The translations under genes and the position numbers were made by a program. Below, one piece after another: positions 8,836 through 16,330 of a stretch of 64,000 nt of DNA. The number at the start of each line of letters is the position of its first letter. Within the stretch, counting starts at the first letter, position 1. The notes below the pieces were generated by a model. It was not told where the DNA came from, did no database searches, and was given only the letters and a program-made list of their open reading frames with translations. This DNA comes from Geodermatophilus marinus (GTDB lineage Bacteria; Actinomycetota; Actinomycetes; Mycobacteriales; Geodermatophilaceae), in the NCBI RefSeq assembly GCF_003428645.1, contig NZ_QVQH01000009.1, forward strand, positions 121,448 to 185,447, read 5' to 3'.

Positions 8836-9873
8836 ATGGGCGAGGACAACTCCGGGTCGGGCTACGTCACCGGCGGCGACTACGAGCGGGACCAGAGCTA
8901 CCTGACCGACCGCATCACCGCGGACGGGTCGGGGAACTGGCCCGTGGAGGCCGGGCGCTACCGGCTGGTCGTGGCCCGCGCCTGCCCGTGGGCCAACCGG
9001 GCCGTGGTGGTGCGCCGGCTGCTCGGGCTGGAGGACGCGCTCTCCATGGGCCTGTGCGGCCCGACCCACGACGAGCGCAGCTGGACCTTCGACCTCGACC
9101 CCGGCGGCCGGGACCCGGTGCTGGGCTACGAGCGGCTGCAGGAGGCCTTCCTCGCCCGCGACCCCGGCTACCCCAAGGGCATCACGGTGCCGACGGTCGT
9201 CGACGTCCCCTCGGGGCAGGCGGTCACCAACGACTTCGCGCAGATGACCCTCGACTTCTCCACCGAGTGGACGGCCTTCCACCGCGACGGCGCCCCCGAC
9301 CTCTACCCCGAGGAACTGCGCGACGAGATGGACGACGTCATGCAGCGGGTCTACACCGAGGTCAACAACGGCGTGTACCGGTGCGGGTTCGCCGGCTCCC
9401 AGGAGGCCTACGACCGAGCCTTCGACCGGCTGTTCACCGCCCTGGACTGGCTGTCGGAGCGCCTGGCCGACCGGCGGTACCTGATGGGCGAGACGATCAC
9501 CGAGGCCGACGTCCGGCTGTTCACGACCCTGGCCCGCTTCGACGCCGTCTACCACGGCCACTTCAAGTGCAACCGGCAGAAGCTGACCGAGATGCCGGTG
9601 CTGTGGGCCTACGCCCGCGACCTGTTCCAGACCCCCGGGTTCGGCGACACCATCGACTTCCCGCAGATCAAGGAGCACTACTACGTCGTCCACGCCGACA
9701 TCAACCCGACGCAGGTCGTGCCGCAGGGTCCGGACACCTCGGTGTGGCTGACCCCGCACGGCCGCGAGGAGCTCGGCGGGTCCCCGTTCGGCGACGGCAC
9801 CCCGCCCGGGCCGCCGCCGGAGGACGAGCGGGTGCCGGCCGGCTCCGGCCCCGGCGGGGTCGAGCACCGCTGA
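8836..9873 (+). CDS. Glutathione S-transferase superfamily: hydroquinone reductase-like (Xi class)
   Basis: 345 residues resembling glutathionyl-hydroquinone reductases (YqjG/ECM4/PcpF). Family members reduce S-conjugated hydroquinones through the catalytic cysteine of a CPWA motif, here Cys50 in ARACPWANR. Other family signatures are ITVPTVVD, NDFAQMT, a C-terminal helical domain with YEVNNGVYR-like and RFDAVYHGHFKCN segments, and a final proline-rich tail. Actinobacteria usually make mycothiol rather than glutathione, so the physiological thiol is probably mycothiol (inference). The ATG at 8836 was chosen because CAGAGT ends exactly six bases upstream and homology begins there. The stop overlaps the next gene's likely CTG start. 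Confidence 0.85.
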   Translation: MGEDNSGSGYVTGGDYERDQSYLTDRITADGSGNWPVEAGRYRLVVARACPWANRAVVVRRLLGLEDALSMGLCGPTHDERSWTFDLDPGGRDPVLGYERLQEAFLARDPGYPKGITVPTVVDVPSGQAVTNDFAQMTLDFSTEWTAFHRDGAPDLYPEELRDEMDDVMQRVYTEVNNGVYRCGFAGSQEAYDRAFDRLFTALDWLSERLADRRYLMGETITEADVRLFTTLARFDAVYHGHFKCNRQKLTEMPVLWAYARDLFQTPGFGDTIDFPQIKEHYYVVHADINPTQVVPQGPDTSVWLTPHGREELGGSPFGDGTPPGPPPEDERVPAGSGPGGVEHR

Positions 9874-10991
9874 GCCGCACCCGACCGGCGCTCGCCGCCG
9901 CGGCGACCGCCCTGCTGCTGCCCGCCTGCTCCTCCGACGGCGCCCCCGACCCCGGGCCCGGCACCGCCTCGCGCAGCGTGGTCCTGGTCGTCGGGGACGG
10001 GATGGGTCCCGCGCACCGGGAGGCGGCCCGGCTGGCCCTGGCCGGCACCGACGGCGAGCTGGCCATGGGCTCGCTGCCCGTGGCCGGGCTGCAGACCACG
10101 ATCCCGGCCGACCCCTCCTCGACGGTCACCGACTCGGCGGCCGCCGCCACCGCCTGGGCCACCGGGGAGAAGACCGCCAACGGCTCGCTCGCCGTCGGCC
10201 CCGACGGCGAGCGGTTGACCCCGCTCGGCCGGGAGGCGGCGGAGGCCGGGCTGGCCACCGGCCTGGTCACCACGTCGGCGGTCACCGACGCCACCCCGGC
10301 GGCGTTCTTCAGCTCCGTGGCCGACCGGGAGGACCAGGACGACGTCGCCGAGCAGTACCTGACCGCGGCCGGCCCGTCGGTCGTCCTCGGCGGCGGCGCC
10401 GGCGTCTGGGACGACGGCCTGCTCGACCGCGCCCGCGCCGACGGCGCCACGGCGGTCACCGACGCCGACCGGCTGGCCTCCGCCGAGGGCGACCGGCTGC
10501 TCGGGCTGTTCGCCGAGGGGCCGCTGCACGCAGCGCCGGACCCGGAGGTGTCGCTGGCCGAGCTGACCCGCGTGGCCCTGGACCGGCTCTCCGCCGACCC
10601 GGACGGCTTCTTCCTCGTCGTGGAGGAGGAGCAGGTGGACGAGGCGGGGCACGCCAACGACGACGACGCGCTGCTGACGGCCATGGCGTCCCTCGACGAG
10701 GCGGTGGAGGTCGCGCGGGAGCACGCCGAGGACCACCCGGGCACGCTGCTGGTCGTCACCGGCGACCACGAGACCGGTGGCCTGGCCGTGGAGGACGCCG
10801 ACCCCGGTGCGGACGACGCGATCCCGGTCGCCGGCGACGACGACCGGGCCGTCGACCTCGACTGGAGCACCGAGTCGCACACCGCGGCGCCGACCCCCGT
10901 CACCGCCACCGGCCCCGGCAGCGAGCAGCTGTCCGGCACGTACCCGAACACCCACCTGCACGAGGTCATGCGGGAGGTCCTGCTCGGTTGA
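9870..10991 (+). CDS. Alkaline phosphatase, predicted lipoprotein with CTG start
   Basis: 373 residues. An exported phosphomonoesterase: the metal-site aspartate VVGDGMGP, nucleophile serine TDSAAAATAWATG, AVTDATPAA, EEEQVDEAGHAND and VTGDHETGG are all present, with a further histidine in ESHTAAP. The N-terminus is a lipoprotein signal: basic RTRP, a hydrophobic alanine/leucine core and the lipobox LLPAC about 20 residues in. No ATG, GTG or TTG exists in frame upstream of this signal without running deep into the preceding gene. The best start is CTG 9870, which overlaps the previous stop as CTGA. Later in-frame GTGs would remove the signal. Ser-containing phosphatases of this size (not PhoX or PhoD) fit. 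Confidence 0.82.
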   Translation: MSRTRPALAAAATALLLPACSSDGAPDPGPGTASRSVVLVVGDGMGPAHREAARLALAGTDGELAMGSLPVAGLQTTIPADPSSTVTDSAAAATAWATGEKTANGSLAVGPDGERLTPLGREAAEAGLATGLVTTSAVTDATPAAFFSSVADREDQDDVAEQYLTAAGPSVVLGGGAGVWDDGLLDRARADGATAVTDADRLASAEGDRLLGLFAEGPLHAAPDPEVSLAELTRVALDRLSADPDGFFLVVEEEQVDEAGHANDDDALLTAMASLDEAVEVAREHAEDHPGTLLVVTGDHETGGLAVEDADPGADDAIPVAGDDDRAVDLDWSTESHTAAPTPVTATGPGSEQLSGTYPNTHLHEVMREVLLG

Positions 10992-11116
10992 GCCCGGCCA
11001 GGGGCACCGCTCCCCGGGGGTGGTCACGACCTCGTCGGGGAACCGTCACGCGGCCGCCACCGCCGCAGGCCGGCGCAGGGGTATGCAGGGTAAGCCCGTG
11101 GACGAGGAGGTCCTCC

Positions 11117-11677
11117 GTGCGCCGCACCCTCTCCGCCGTCTCCGCCCTGCTGCTCGCGCTGGGCGTGACCGCAGCGCTCGCCCCGGCCGCCGCCGCGACG
11201 ACCTGCCCGGTCGTCCACTGGGGCTCGCTGCCGGAGGTGACCGGCGACCTGGCGGCCGAGCCGGTCGCCGACGTCCGCACCGGCCGGCACCCGTGCTTCG
11301 ACCGGGTGGTGTTCGACATCGGCGGGCCCGGGCCGCACGCCTGGGACGTGCGCTACGTCGACGTCGTGCACCAGGCGGGCTCGGGCTTCCCGCACCCGGT
11401 GGCCGGCGGGGCCGTGCTGTCGGTGCGGCTCGGGCACCCGGTGCACGACTGGTCGGCCGGCGGCCTGCTGGTGTTCGACGAGCCGGTCGGCCCGGTCGCC
11501 GACGTCCGCGGCTACGACACGCTGCGCGCCGTCGACCACGTCGGGTCGTTCGAGGGCCAGACGCAGTTCGCCGTCGGTGTCCGCGCCCGGCTGCCGATGC
11601 GGGTCTTCGCCCTCGACGGCCCCGGCGCGGCGTCGCGGATCGTCCTCGACGTGGCCCACCGCTGGCACGCCTGGTGA
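11117..11677 (+). CDS. Secreted AMIN-like domain protein
   Basis: 186 residues. It has a Sec signal peptide (basic start, then SALLLALGVTAALAPAAAAT, cleavage near residue 25), so it is exported. The mature part carries the pattern of actinobacterial AMIN-like secreted proteins: VTGDLAAEPVADVRTGRHPCFDRVVFD, a central GGAVLSVRLGHPVHD and a C-terminal RIVLDVAHRW. The role is unknown, probably cell-wall-associated carbohydrate or peptidoglycan binding as for AMIN domains (inference). The GTG start at 11117 follows GAGGAGG, which rules out the longer upstream reading. It is convergent with the AlaX gene. Confidence 0.7.
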   Translation: MRRTLSAVSALLLALGVTAALAPAAAATTCPVVHWGSLPEVTGDLAAEPVADVRTGRHPCFDRVVFDIGGPGPHAWDVRYVDVVHQAGSGFPHPVAGGAVLSVRLGHPVHDWSAGGLLVFDEPVGPVADVRGYDTLRAVDHVGSFEGQTQFAVGVRARLPMRVFALDGPGAASRIVLDVAHRWHAW

Positions 11678-11719
11678 GATCGCCGGGCCGCGCCGGGCGC
11701 CACCGTCGCCGGGCGCCGC

Positions 11720-12469
11720 TCAGACGATGCGGATCCGCAGCCGGCGGAACCCGCGGCCCTTGTTCTCCATCTTGGTGACCTCCACCCGGCCGACCATCGA
11801 CGTCGACGCCACGTGGGTGCCGCCGTCCGCCTGGGTGTCGAGGCCGACGATGTCGACGATCCGCACCACCTCGATGTCGGGCGGCAGCAGGTTGGTCGCC
11901 GTCCGGATGATGTCGGGGATCGCGAACGCCTCCTCCCGCGGCAGGTTCGCGACCTCGATGCGGCGGTCGGCGGCGATCTCGGCGTTCACCGCCTCGGCGA
12001 CCCGCTCCGTGAAGTCGGCCGGCACCTCGGCCAGGTCGAAGTCCATGCGGGCGGTCAGCGGCTCCATCCCGCCCCCGGTGACCAGCGCCCCGAAGTCGCG
12101 GAAGACCACCCCGGTGAGCACGTGCAGCCCGGAGTGGGTGCGCATGAGCGCGGTGCGCCGCTCGTCGTCGAGCGCCCCGCGGACCGCCGTGCCCGGCGGC
12201 GGCACGGGATCCCCCTCGACCGGGACCAGGTACAGCTCGTCGCCCTTCCGGGTGCCGGCGATCCGGGTGCGGACGCCGCCCCACAGCAGCACCCCCTCGT
12301 CCGGCGGCTGGCCGCCCCCACCCGGGTAGAAGGCGCTGCGGTCGAGCACGATCCCCTGCTCCGGGTCGGCGGCGACCACGGTCGCGTCCCACTCCCGCAG
12401 GGTGGCGTCGGCGAGGTCGAGGCGGTGGGTGTGGCCGTGCCGGTCGCTGTCGTGGATCACGCCGGGCAT
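11720..12469 (-). CDS. alaX: Alanyl-tRNA editing protein (AlaX family)
   Basis: 249 residues. AlaX proteins are free-standing homologues of the AlaRS editing domain that deacylate Ser-tRNA(Ala) or Gly-tRNA(Ala). Seen here: DRSAFYPGGGGQPPDEG (N-terminal beta domain), the zinc motif RTHSGLHVL (His112, His116) and the second zinc motif DGGTHV with His219. The cysteine that normally precedes GGTH is Asp215 here. The tail (TKMENKGRGFRRLRIRI) is typical. The N-terminus is histidine-rich (HDSDRHGHTHR). ATG 12469 was chosen because homology starts at MPGV and GGGAGGCGGGG lies just upstream. It is divergent from the zinc-binding-protein remnant. Confidence 0.85.
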   Translation of the reverse strand: MPGVIHDSDRHGHTHRLDLADATLREWDATVVAADPEQGIVLDRSAFYPGGGGQPPDEGVLLWGGVRTRIAGTRKGDELYLVPVEGDPVPPPGTAVRGALDDERRTALMRTHSGLHVLTGVVFRDFGALVTGGGMEPLTARMDFDLAEVPADFTERVAEAVNAEIAADRRIEVANLPREEAFAIPDIIRTATNLLPPDIEVVRIVDIVGLDTQADGGTHVASTSMVGRVEVTKMENKGRGFRRLRIRIV

Positions 12470-12488
12470 GCTGCCCCGCCTCCCGGGG

Positions 12489-12812
12489 GAACACCACACC
12501 GCGCACGAGGCCTTCGGCTACCTGGCCGAGCGGTACGGCCTCCGGCAGATCGGCATCGCCGGGGTGGACCCGGGCGTGGAGCCGACGCCGGCGCGGCTGC
12601 GGGAGGCGGTCGGCGTCGTCCGGGAGGCCGGCGTCCGCACCGTGTTCTTCGAGACCGCCACGGCACCGGCGGTGGCCCGCACCCTCGCCGAGGAGACCGG
12701 CGCCGGCACCGACGTGCTGCACCCCGTCGAGCAGGTCGCCGCGGGCGAGGACTACCTCGGGCTGATGCGGGAGAACCTCGACGCCCTGCGCCGCGGGCTG
12801 GCCTGCGGCTGA
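12489..12812 (+). pseudogene. 3' remnant of a zinc/manganese ABC transporter binding-protein gene (ZnuA/TroA family)
   Basis: About 107 residues in frame match only the C-terminal third of ZnuA/TroA-type metal-binding lipoproteins: HEAFGYLAERYGLRQIGIAG, EPTPARLREAVGVVREAGV, RTVFFETATAPAVARTLAEE and the final AGEDYLGLMRENLDALRRGL. Such proteins are normally about 300 residues; the signal peptide, first lobe and histidine-rich loop are absent. The 5' end abuts and slightly overlaps the start of the AlaX gene, so the front was deleted. The 3' end and its terminator are intact. A short reading from ATG 12468 is possible but would not make a working transporter component. No ABC partner genes are nearby. 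Confidence 0.75.
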
Positions 12813-12815
12813 GCC

Positions 12816-12841
12816 GGGCGCCGGGGGATTGCCCGGCGCCC
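12816..12841. terminator. Hairpin terminator after the metal-binding remnant
   Basis: Perfect 10-bp stem GGGCGCCGGG / CCCGGCGCCC with a 6-base loop, starting 4 bases after the stop. Confidence 0.6.
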
Positions 12842-12912
12842 CGCGGCCGAGGACCCTGTGCCCCGCGGCGGACGCCGCGGGGGCGCCGCCGCGGCTCGAG
12901 AGGAGTGGTGGC

Positions 12913-13533
12913 ATGTACGCCCGCTCGAACACCATCCAGGGGGACCCAGCGTCGGTGGACGCCGGGATCGCCTACGTCCGCGACGAGGTGATGCCCCTGC
13001 TGACGGGGATGGAGGGCTGCATCGGCCTGTCGATGCTCGCCGACCGGGAGACCGGCCGGTGCATCGTCACCTCCGCCTGGCGCGACGAGGCGGCGATGCA
13101 CGCCAGCGCCGAGGGCGTCCGCGAGTCGCGCCGGCGCGCGGCCGAGGTCTTCGGCGGCACCCCCGAGGTGCGGGAGTGGGAGATCGCGATGCTGCACCGG
13201 GCGCACGAGGCCCCCGAGGGCGCGTGCACGCGGGTGACCTGGACCCGCTTCGAGCCGGAGCGCGCCGACGAGATCCTCGACGTGACGCGGACGGCGGTGC
13301 TGCCGCGCCTGGAGGAGTACCCCGGCTTCCGCAGCGCCAGCACCCTGGTCAGCCGCGGCGAGGGCATGGGGGTGACGACGGTGACCTTCATCGACCGGGC
13401 CGCGATGGAGGCCACCCGCGAGCAGGCGCGGGCCATACGGGACGACCTGGCGACGAAGCTGCACATGGCGGTCACCGACGTCGGCGAGTTCGAGCTGGTC
13501 CTCGCGCACCTCCGGGTGCCGGAGACCGTCTGA
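12913..13533 (+). CDS. Tandem ABM-like (antibiotic biosynthesis monooxygenase fold) protein
   Basis: 206 residues made of two dimeric alpha-beta-barrel (ABM/EthD-like) repeats of about 95 residues each. The first: MYARSNTIQGD, GIAYVRDEVMPLL, GCIGLSMLADRETGRCIVT, SAWRDEAAMHAS. The second: TRVTWTRFEPERADEI, VLPRLEEYPGFRSASTLVS, VTTVTFIDRAAMEATREQA. ABM-fold proteins include heme-degrading and quinol monooxygenases, and many have no known activity; no haem ligand is identifiable. It is probably a small cytoplasmic protein. The ATG follows AGAGGAG. Transcribed alone; convergent with the acyl-CoA dehydrogenase pair. Confidence 0.75.
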   Translation: MYARSNTIQGDPASVDAGIAYVRDEVMPLLTGMEGCIGLSMLADRETGRCIVTSAWRDEAAMHASAEGVRESRRRAAEVFGGTPEVREWEIAMLHRAHEAPEGACTRVTWTRFEPERADEILDVTRTAVLPRLEEYPGFRSASTLVSRGEGMGVTTVTFIDRAAMEATREQARAIRDDLATKLHMAVTDVGEFELVLAHLRVPETV

Positions 13534-13572
13534 ACCGGCGTCCCGGGGGCGACCGGCGGGCCGCCCCCGGGC

Positions 13573-14655
13573 TCACACCACCCGGGTGAGCGCGGGCCAG
13601 AGGTCGTCGGGGCCGCCGGTCAGCAGCGCGACGCCGAGGACCTCGGCCCAGGTGCGCTCGTTGCCGCCCTCGTCGCGCCAGGACCACAGCCGGCGGGTGA
13701 GGTGGTGCAGCCGGTGCTCCTGGGTGAAGCCGATCGCGCCGTGCACCTGGTGGGCCAGCGCGGCGACGGTGGAGGCGGCGGCGCCGGCGCGCACCTTGGC
13801 GGCGGCGGCGGCCGCCACCGGGTCGGCGCCGCGGTCGAGCGCCTGCACGGCGGCGTCGACCAGGGCCGCGGTGGCGGTGACCTCCCCGGCCATGACCGCG
13901 GCGTGGGTCTGGATGGCCTGGAACTTCCCGAGCGGGCGGCCGAACTGCTGCCGCTCGCCGGCGTAGGTCACCGTCCAGGCCAGCACCTGCTCGGCGGCGG
14001 CGGAGATCTGCACCGCCCGGGCCAGCGCCAGCCGCGCCCGCACCTGCGCGGCCGCCGCCGGGGGCAGCAGCGCCGCGGCCGCCGGGGTCCCGCCCAGCAC
14101 CAACGAGCCGCGCGGCTCCCCGGCCAGGTTGCGGGCCTCGGTGGTGGCCAGCCCGGAGGTGTCGACCAGGGCCAGCACCTCGCCCTCGATGCCGGCCGGC
14201 GCGGCGGCCAGCACCGCGACGTGCCGGGCCACCCCGGCCCAGGGCACCTCGGCGGCGGTGCCGGTCAGCGTCCAGCGGCCCGGGCCGTCGCCGTCGTCGA
14301 CCGGCTCGGCGTGCACCACCCCGCCGGTGGCCACCGTCAGCGGCTCGGCCGGGTCGGGCAGCTCCAGCCCGGCGGCCAGCAGCGCGGGGGCGGCCACCAG
14401 GAGGTGCTCGGCCACCGGCACCGCGGCCGCCCCGGCGGCCAGGGTCGCGGTGATCGCCACCGCGTCCCCGGTCTCGCCCCCGGAGCCGCCGGCCTCCTCC
14501 GGGACGCCCACCCCGGTCAGCCCGGCGGCGGCCAGGTCCGCCCACAGCGGGGCGTCCCAGGCGGTCCCGGCGTCGAGCACGAACGGCTCGTGCGCGCCCA
14601 GGATGTCGCGGACGGTCTCGACGACCAGGTCCCGGTCACTCGCCGTCGTCGTCAC
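13573..14655 (-). CDS. Acyl-CoA dehydrogenase, second subunit of a pair
   Basis: 360 residues. FAD-linked acyl-CoA dehydrogenase fold: VRDILGAHEPF at the start, GVGVPEEAGGSGG, a beta-domain VVHAEPVDDG, and a C-terminal helical domain ARAVQISAAAEQVLAWTVTY, GERQQFGRPLGKFQAIQTHAA, QVHGAIGFTQEHRLHHLTRR. It is shorter and more divergent than its partner, and the usual C-terminal GGTxE motif is replaced. This resembles the non-identical partner in heteromeric FadE pairs of Mycobacterium. The GTG start overlaps the upstream dehydrogenase stop (GTGA), giving tight coupling. Likely oxidises acyl-CoAs of branched, aromatic or steroid-like side chains; substrate unknown. Confidence 0.85.
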   Translation of the reverse strand: MTTTASDRDLVVETVRDILGAHEPFVLDAGTAWDAPLWADLAAAGLTGVGVPEEAGGSGGETGDAVAITATLAAGAAAVPVAEHLLVAAPALLAAGLELPDPAEPLTVATGGVVHAEPVDDGDGPGRWTLTGTAAEVPWAGVARHVAVLAAAPAGIEGEVLALVDTSGLATTEARNLAGEPRGSLVLGGTPAAAALLPPAAAAQVRARLALARAVQISAAAEQVLAWTVTYAGERQQFGRPLGKFQAIQTHAAVMAGEVTATAALVDAAVQALDRGADPVAAAAAAKVRAGAAASTVAALAHQVHGAIGFTQEHRLHHLTRRLWSWRDEGGNERTWAEVLGVALLTGGPDDLWPALTRVV

Positions 14656-15818
14656 CGCAGCCCCAGCCCGCGCGCCACGATCCCCTTGAGGATCTCGTTG
14701 GTCCCACCCCGCAGCGTGTACCCGGGCGCGTGCAGCTGCGCCTCGGCCAGCGCCCGCCCCAGCGGGTCCGGGCTGTCCAGCGACGCCGGCACGTCCACCA
14801 CCCCGCGGATCTCGGCGACCACGTCCGCCTCGAACGTGGTGCCGACGTCCTTGACCAGCGCCGCCGGCACGTCGGGCAGCTCGCCCCGGTCCAGCGCCGC
14901 GGCGATCCGCAGCGACAGCTGCCGCAGCGCCAGCAACCGCGCCGAGAGCCGGCCCAGGCAGGCCAGCGCGGCGGCGTCCCCCGCGTCGGCGACCCGCCGG
15001 GCGAACTCGGCCAGCAGCGGGTAGGTCGACAGGAACCGCTCCGGACCGGACCGCTCGAAGGCCAGTTCCGCGGTCACCTGGTGCCAGCCGGCGCCCTCCT
15101 CCCCCAGCAGCATGTCGCCCGGGACCAGCACGTCGTCGAAGACCACCTCGTTGAAGTGGTGCCCGCCGTCGAGGATGCGGATCGGGTTGATGGCGATCCC
15201 CGGGCTGGACAGGTCGACCAGCAGCTGCGAGAGCCCCTGGTGCCGGCCCCGCGGCCCCTCCCCCGGCGGGCCGGTGCGCACGAGCACGATCGCGTAGTGG
15301 CTGTGGTGGGCGTTGCTCGTCCACACCTTCGCCCCGTTGACCACCCAGTCCCCGCCGTCGGTGCGGGTCGCCTTCGTGCGGATGCTGGCCAGGTCCGAGC
15401 CCGAGTCCGGCTCGGACATGCCGATCACGAAGAAGCACTCCCCGGCCGCGATCCGCGGCAGGATCGCCCGCCGCTGCTCCTCGGTCCCGTAGCGGAGCAG
15501 GTTGGGCCCCGACTGCCGGTCGGCGATCCAGTGCGCCGCCACCGGGGCGCCGGCGGCCAGCAACTCCTCGGTCACCGCGTACCGCTCCATCGCGGTGCGC
15601 TCGTGCCCGCCGTACTCCTCCGGCCAGGTCATCCCCAGCCAGCCCCGCTCCCCCAGCCTCCGGGAGAACGCCGGGTCGACCCCCGACAACCACGTGTCCA
15701 CGTGCGTGGTGAAGGTGCCGGCGTCCCGCTCGGCCGCCAGGAACTCCCGCACCTCCGCCCGCACGTTCTCCGCCGCCTCCGAGGACGGGGCGGGGGCCAG
15801 GGTGAGCGAGCTGGTCAT
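14652..15818 (-). CDS. Acyl-CoA dehydrogenase, first subunit of a pair
   Basis: 388 residues, a standard-length dehydrogenase that introduces an alpha,beta double bond in acyl-CoA with FAD. Motifs: GERGWLGMTWPEEYGG, VIGMSEPDSGSDLASI (flavin-side signature), GDWVVNGAKVWTSNAHH, VFDDVLVPGDMLLGEEGAGW and the C-terminal GGTNEILKGIVARGLGLR. The ATG at 15818 was chosen because homology begins there (MTSSLTLAP is a short leader). First gene of a two-gene operon overlapping the second dehydrogenase by 4 bases, which suggests a heteromeric enzyme. A specific substrate cannot be assigned. Confidence 0.88.
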   Translation of the reverse strand: MTSSLTLAPAPSSEAAENVRAEVREFLAAERDAGTFTTHVDTWLSGVDPAFSRRLGERGWLGMTWPEEYGGHERTAMERYAVTEELLAAGAPVAAHWIADRQSGPNLLRYGTEEQRRAILPRIAAGECFFVIGMSEPDSGSDLASIRTKATRTDGGDWVVNGAKVWTSNAHHSHYAIVLVRTGPPGEGPRGRHQGLSQLLVDLSSPGIAINPIRILDGGHHFNEVVFDDVLVPGDMLLGEEGAGWHQVTAELAFERSGPERFLSTYPLLAEFARRVADAGDAAALACLGRLSARLLALRQLSLRIAAALDRGELPDVPAALVKDVGTTFEADVVAEIRGVVDVPASLDSPDPLGRALAEAQLHAPGYTLRGGTNEILKGIVARGLGLR

Positions 15819-15894
15819 GCGTGCGACTCCCCAGGTGCGACCGGTGCCTCCAGCGTCGTTTGTACAGGGCCCCGGGGGCGGGCGCGGCGCGGGG

Positions 15895-16257
15895 TCAGTC
15901 GGGGGGTGGCCGCTCGGGCTCCCCGGCGGTGAGCGCGCGCAGCTCGGTGACCACCTCGCCGGCGACGGTGGCCAGGGAGGCCACCGCACCGGAGACCAGG
16001 CGGCGCACCCCGGCGCCGTCGAGGCCGACGAGGGCACCGAGGCCCGCGGCGACGTCGAGCCCGGGCAGGGCCGGCAGGCCCGCCCCGCCGGCCGCCGAGC
16101 GACGGTCCTCGGCGAGCTCGGGGGACCAGCGCATGGCGTCGGAGGACACCGAGAGGTCGCCGGTGGCGCCGTCGATGGCCACGGTCACCGGGTCGGTCAC
16201 CGGGGCGGCCCCCGGGTCGGCGACCGGGTCGGTCGGACGTGGCGCCGGACGTGACAT
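15895..16257 (-). CDS. Hypothetical protein
   Basis: 120 residues, not recognised. The N-terminal 20 residues are proline/alanine-rich (MSRPAPRPTDPVADPGAAP) and likely disordered. The middle has VTVAIDGATGDLSVSSDAMRW. The C-terminal half is alanine/glycine/valine-rich with a helix-like pattern (GVRRLVSGAVASLATVAGEV). It has no clear membrane span or signal peptide. The ATG at 16257 has GGGAGG at a good spacing, which supports it over a GTG/ATG 12 codons upstream. It follows the phosphatase gene on the same strand, 73 bases downstream. Confidence 0.5.
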   Translation of the reverse strand: MSRPAPRPTDPVADPGAAPVTDPVTVAIDGATGDLSVSSDAMRWSPELAEDRRSAAGGAGLPALPGLDVAAGLGALVGLDGAGVRRLVSGAVASLATVAGEVVTELRALTAGEPERPPPD

Positions 16258-16330
16258 GACCGCCTCCCGCCGCTCGAGCGTGCGTGGCGCCATCGTCGCG
16301 CGGGACCCGGGCGCGCGCCAGGGGCGGGCG

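Noticed and set aside
13573..15693. A single 706-residue acyl-CoA dehydrogenase
   Set aside because: The frame includes antisense-like sequence before 14655. The two dehydrogenases are separate, overlapping by GTGA.
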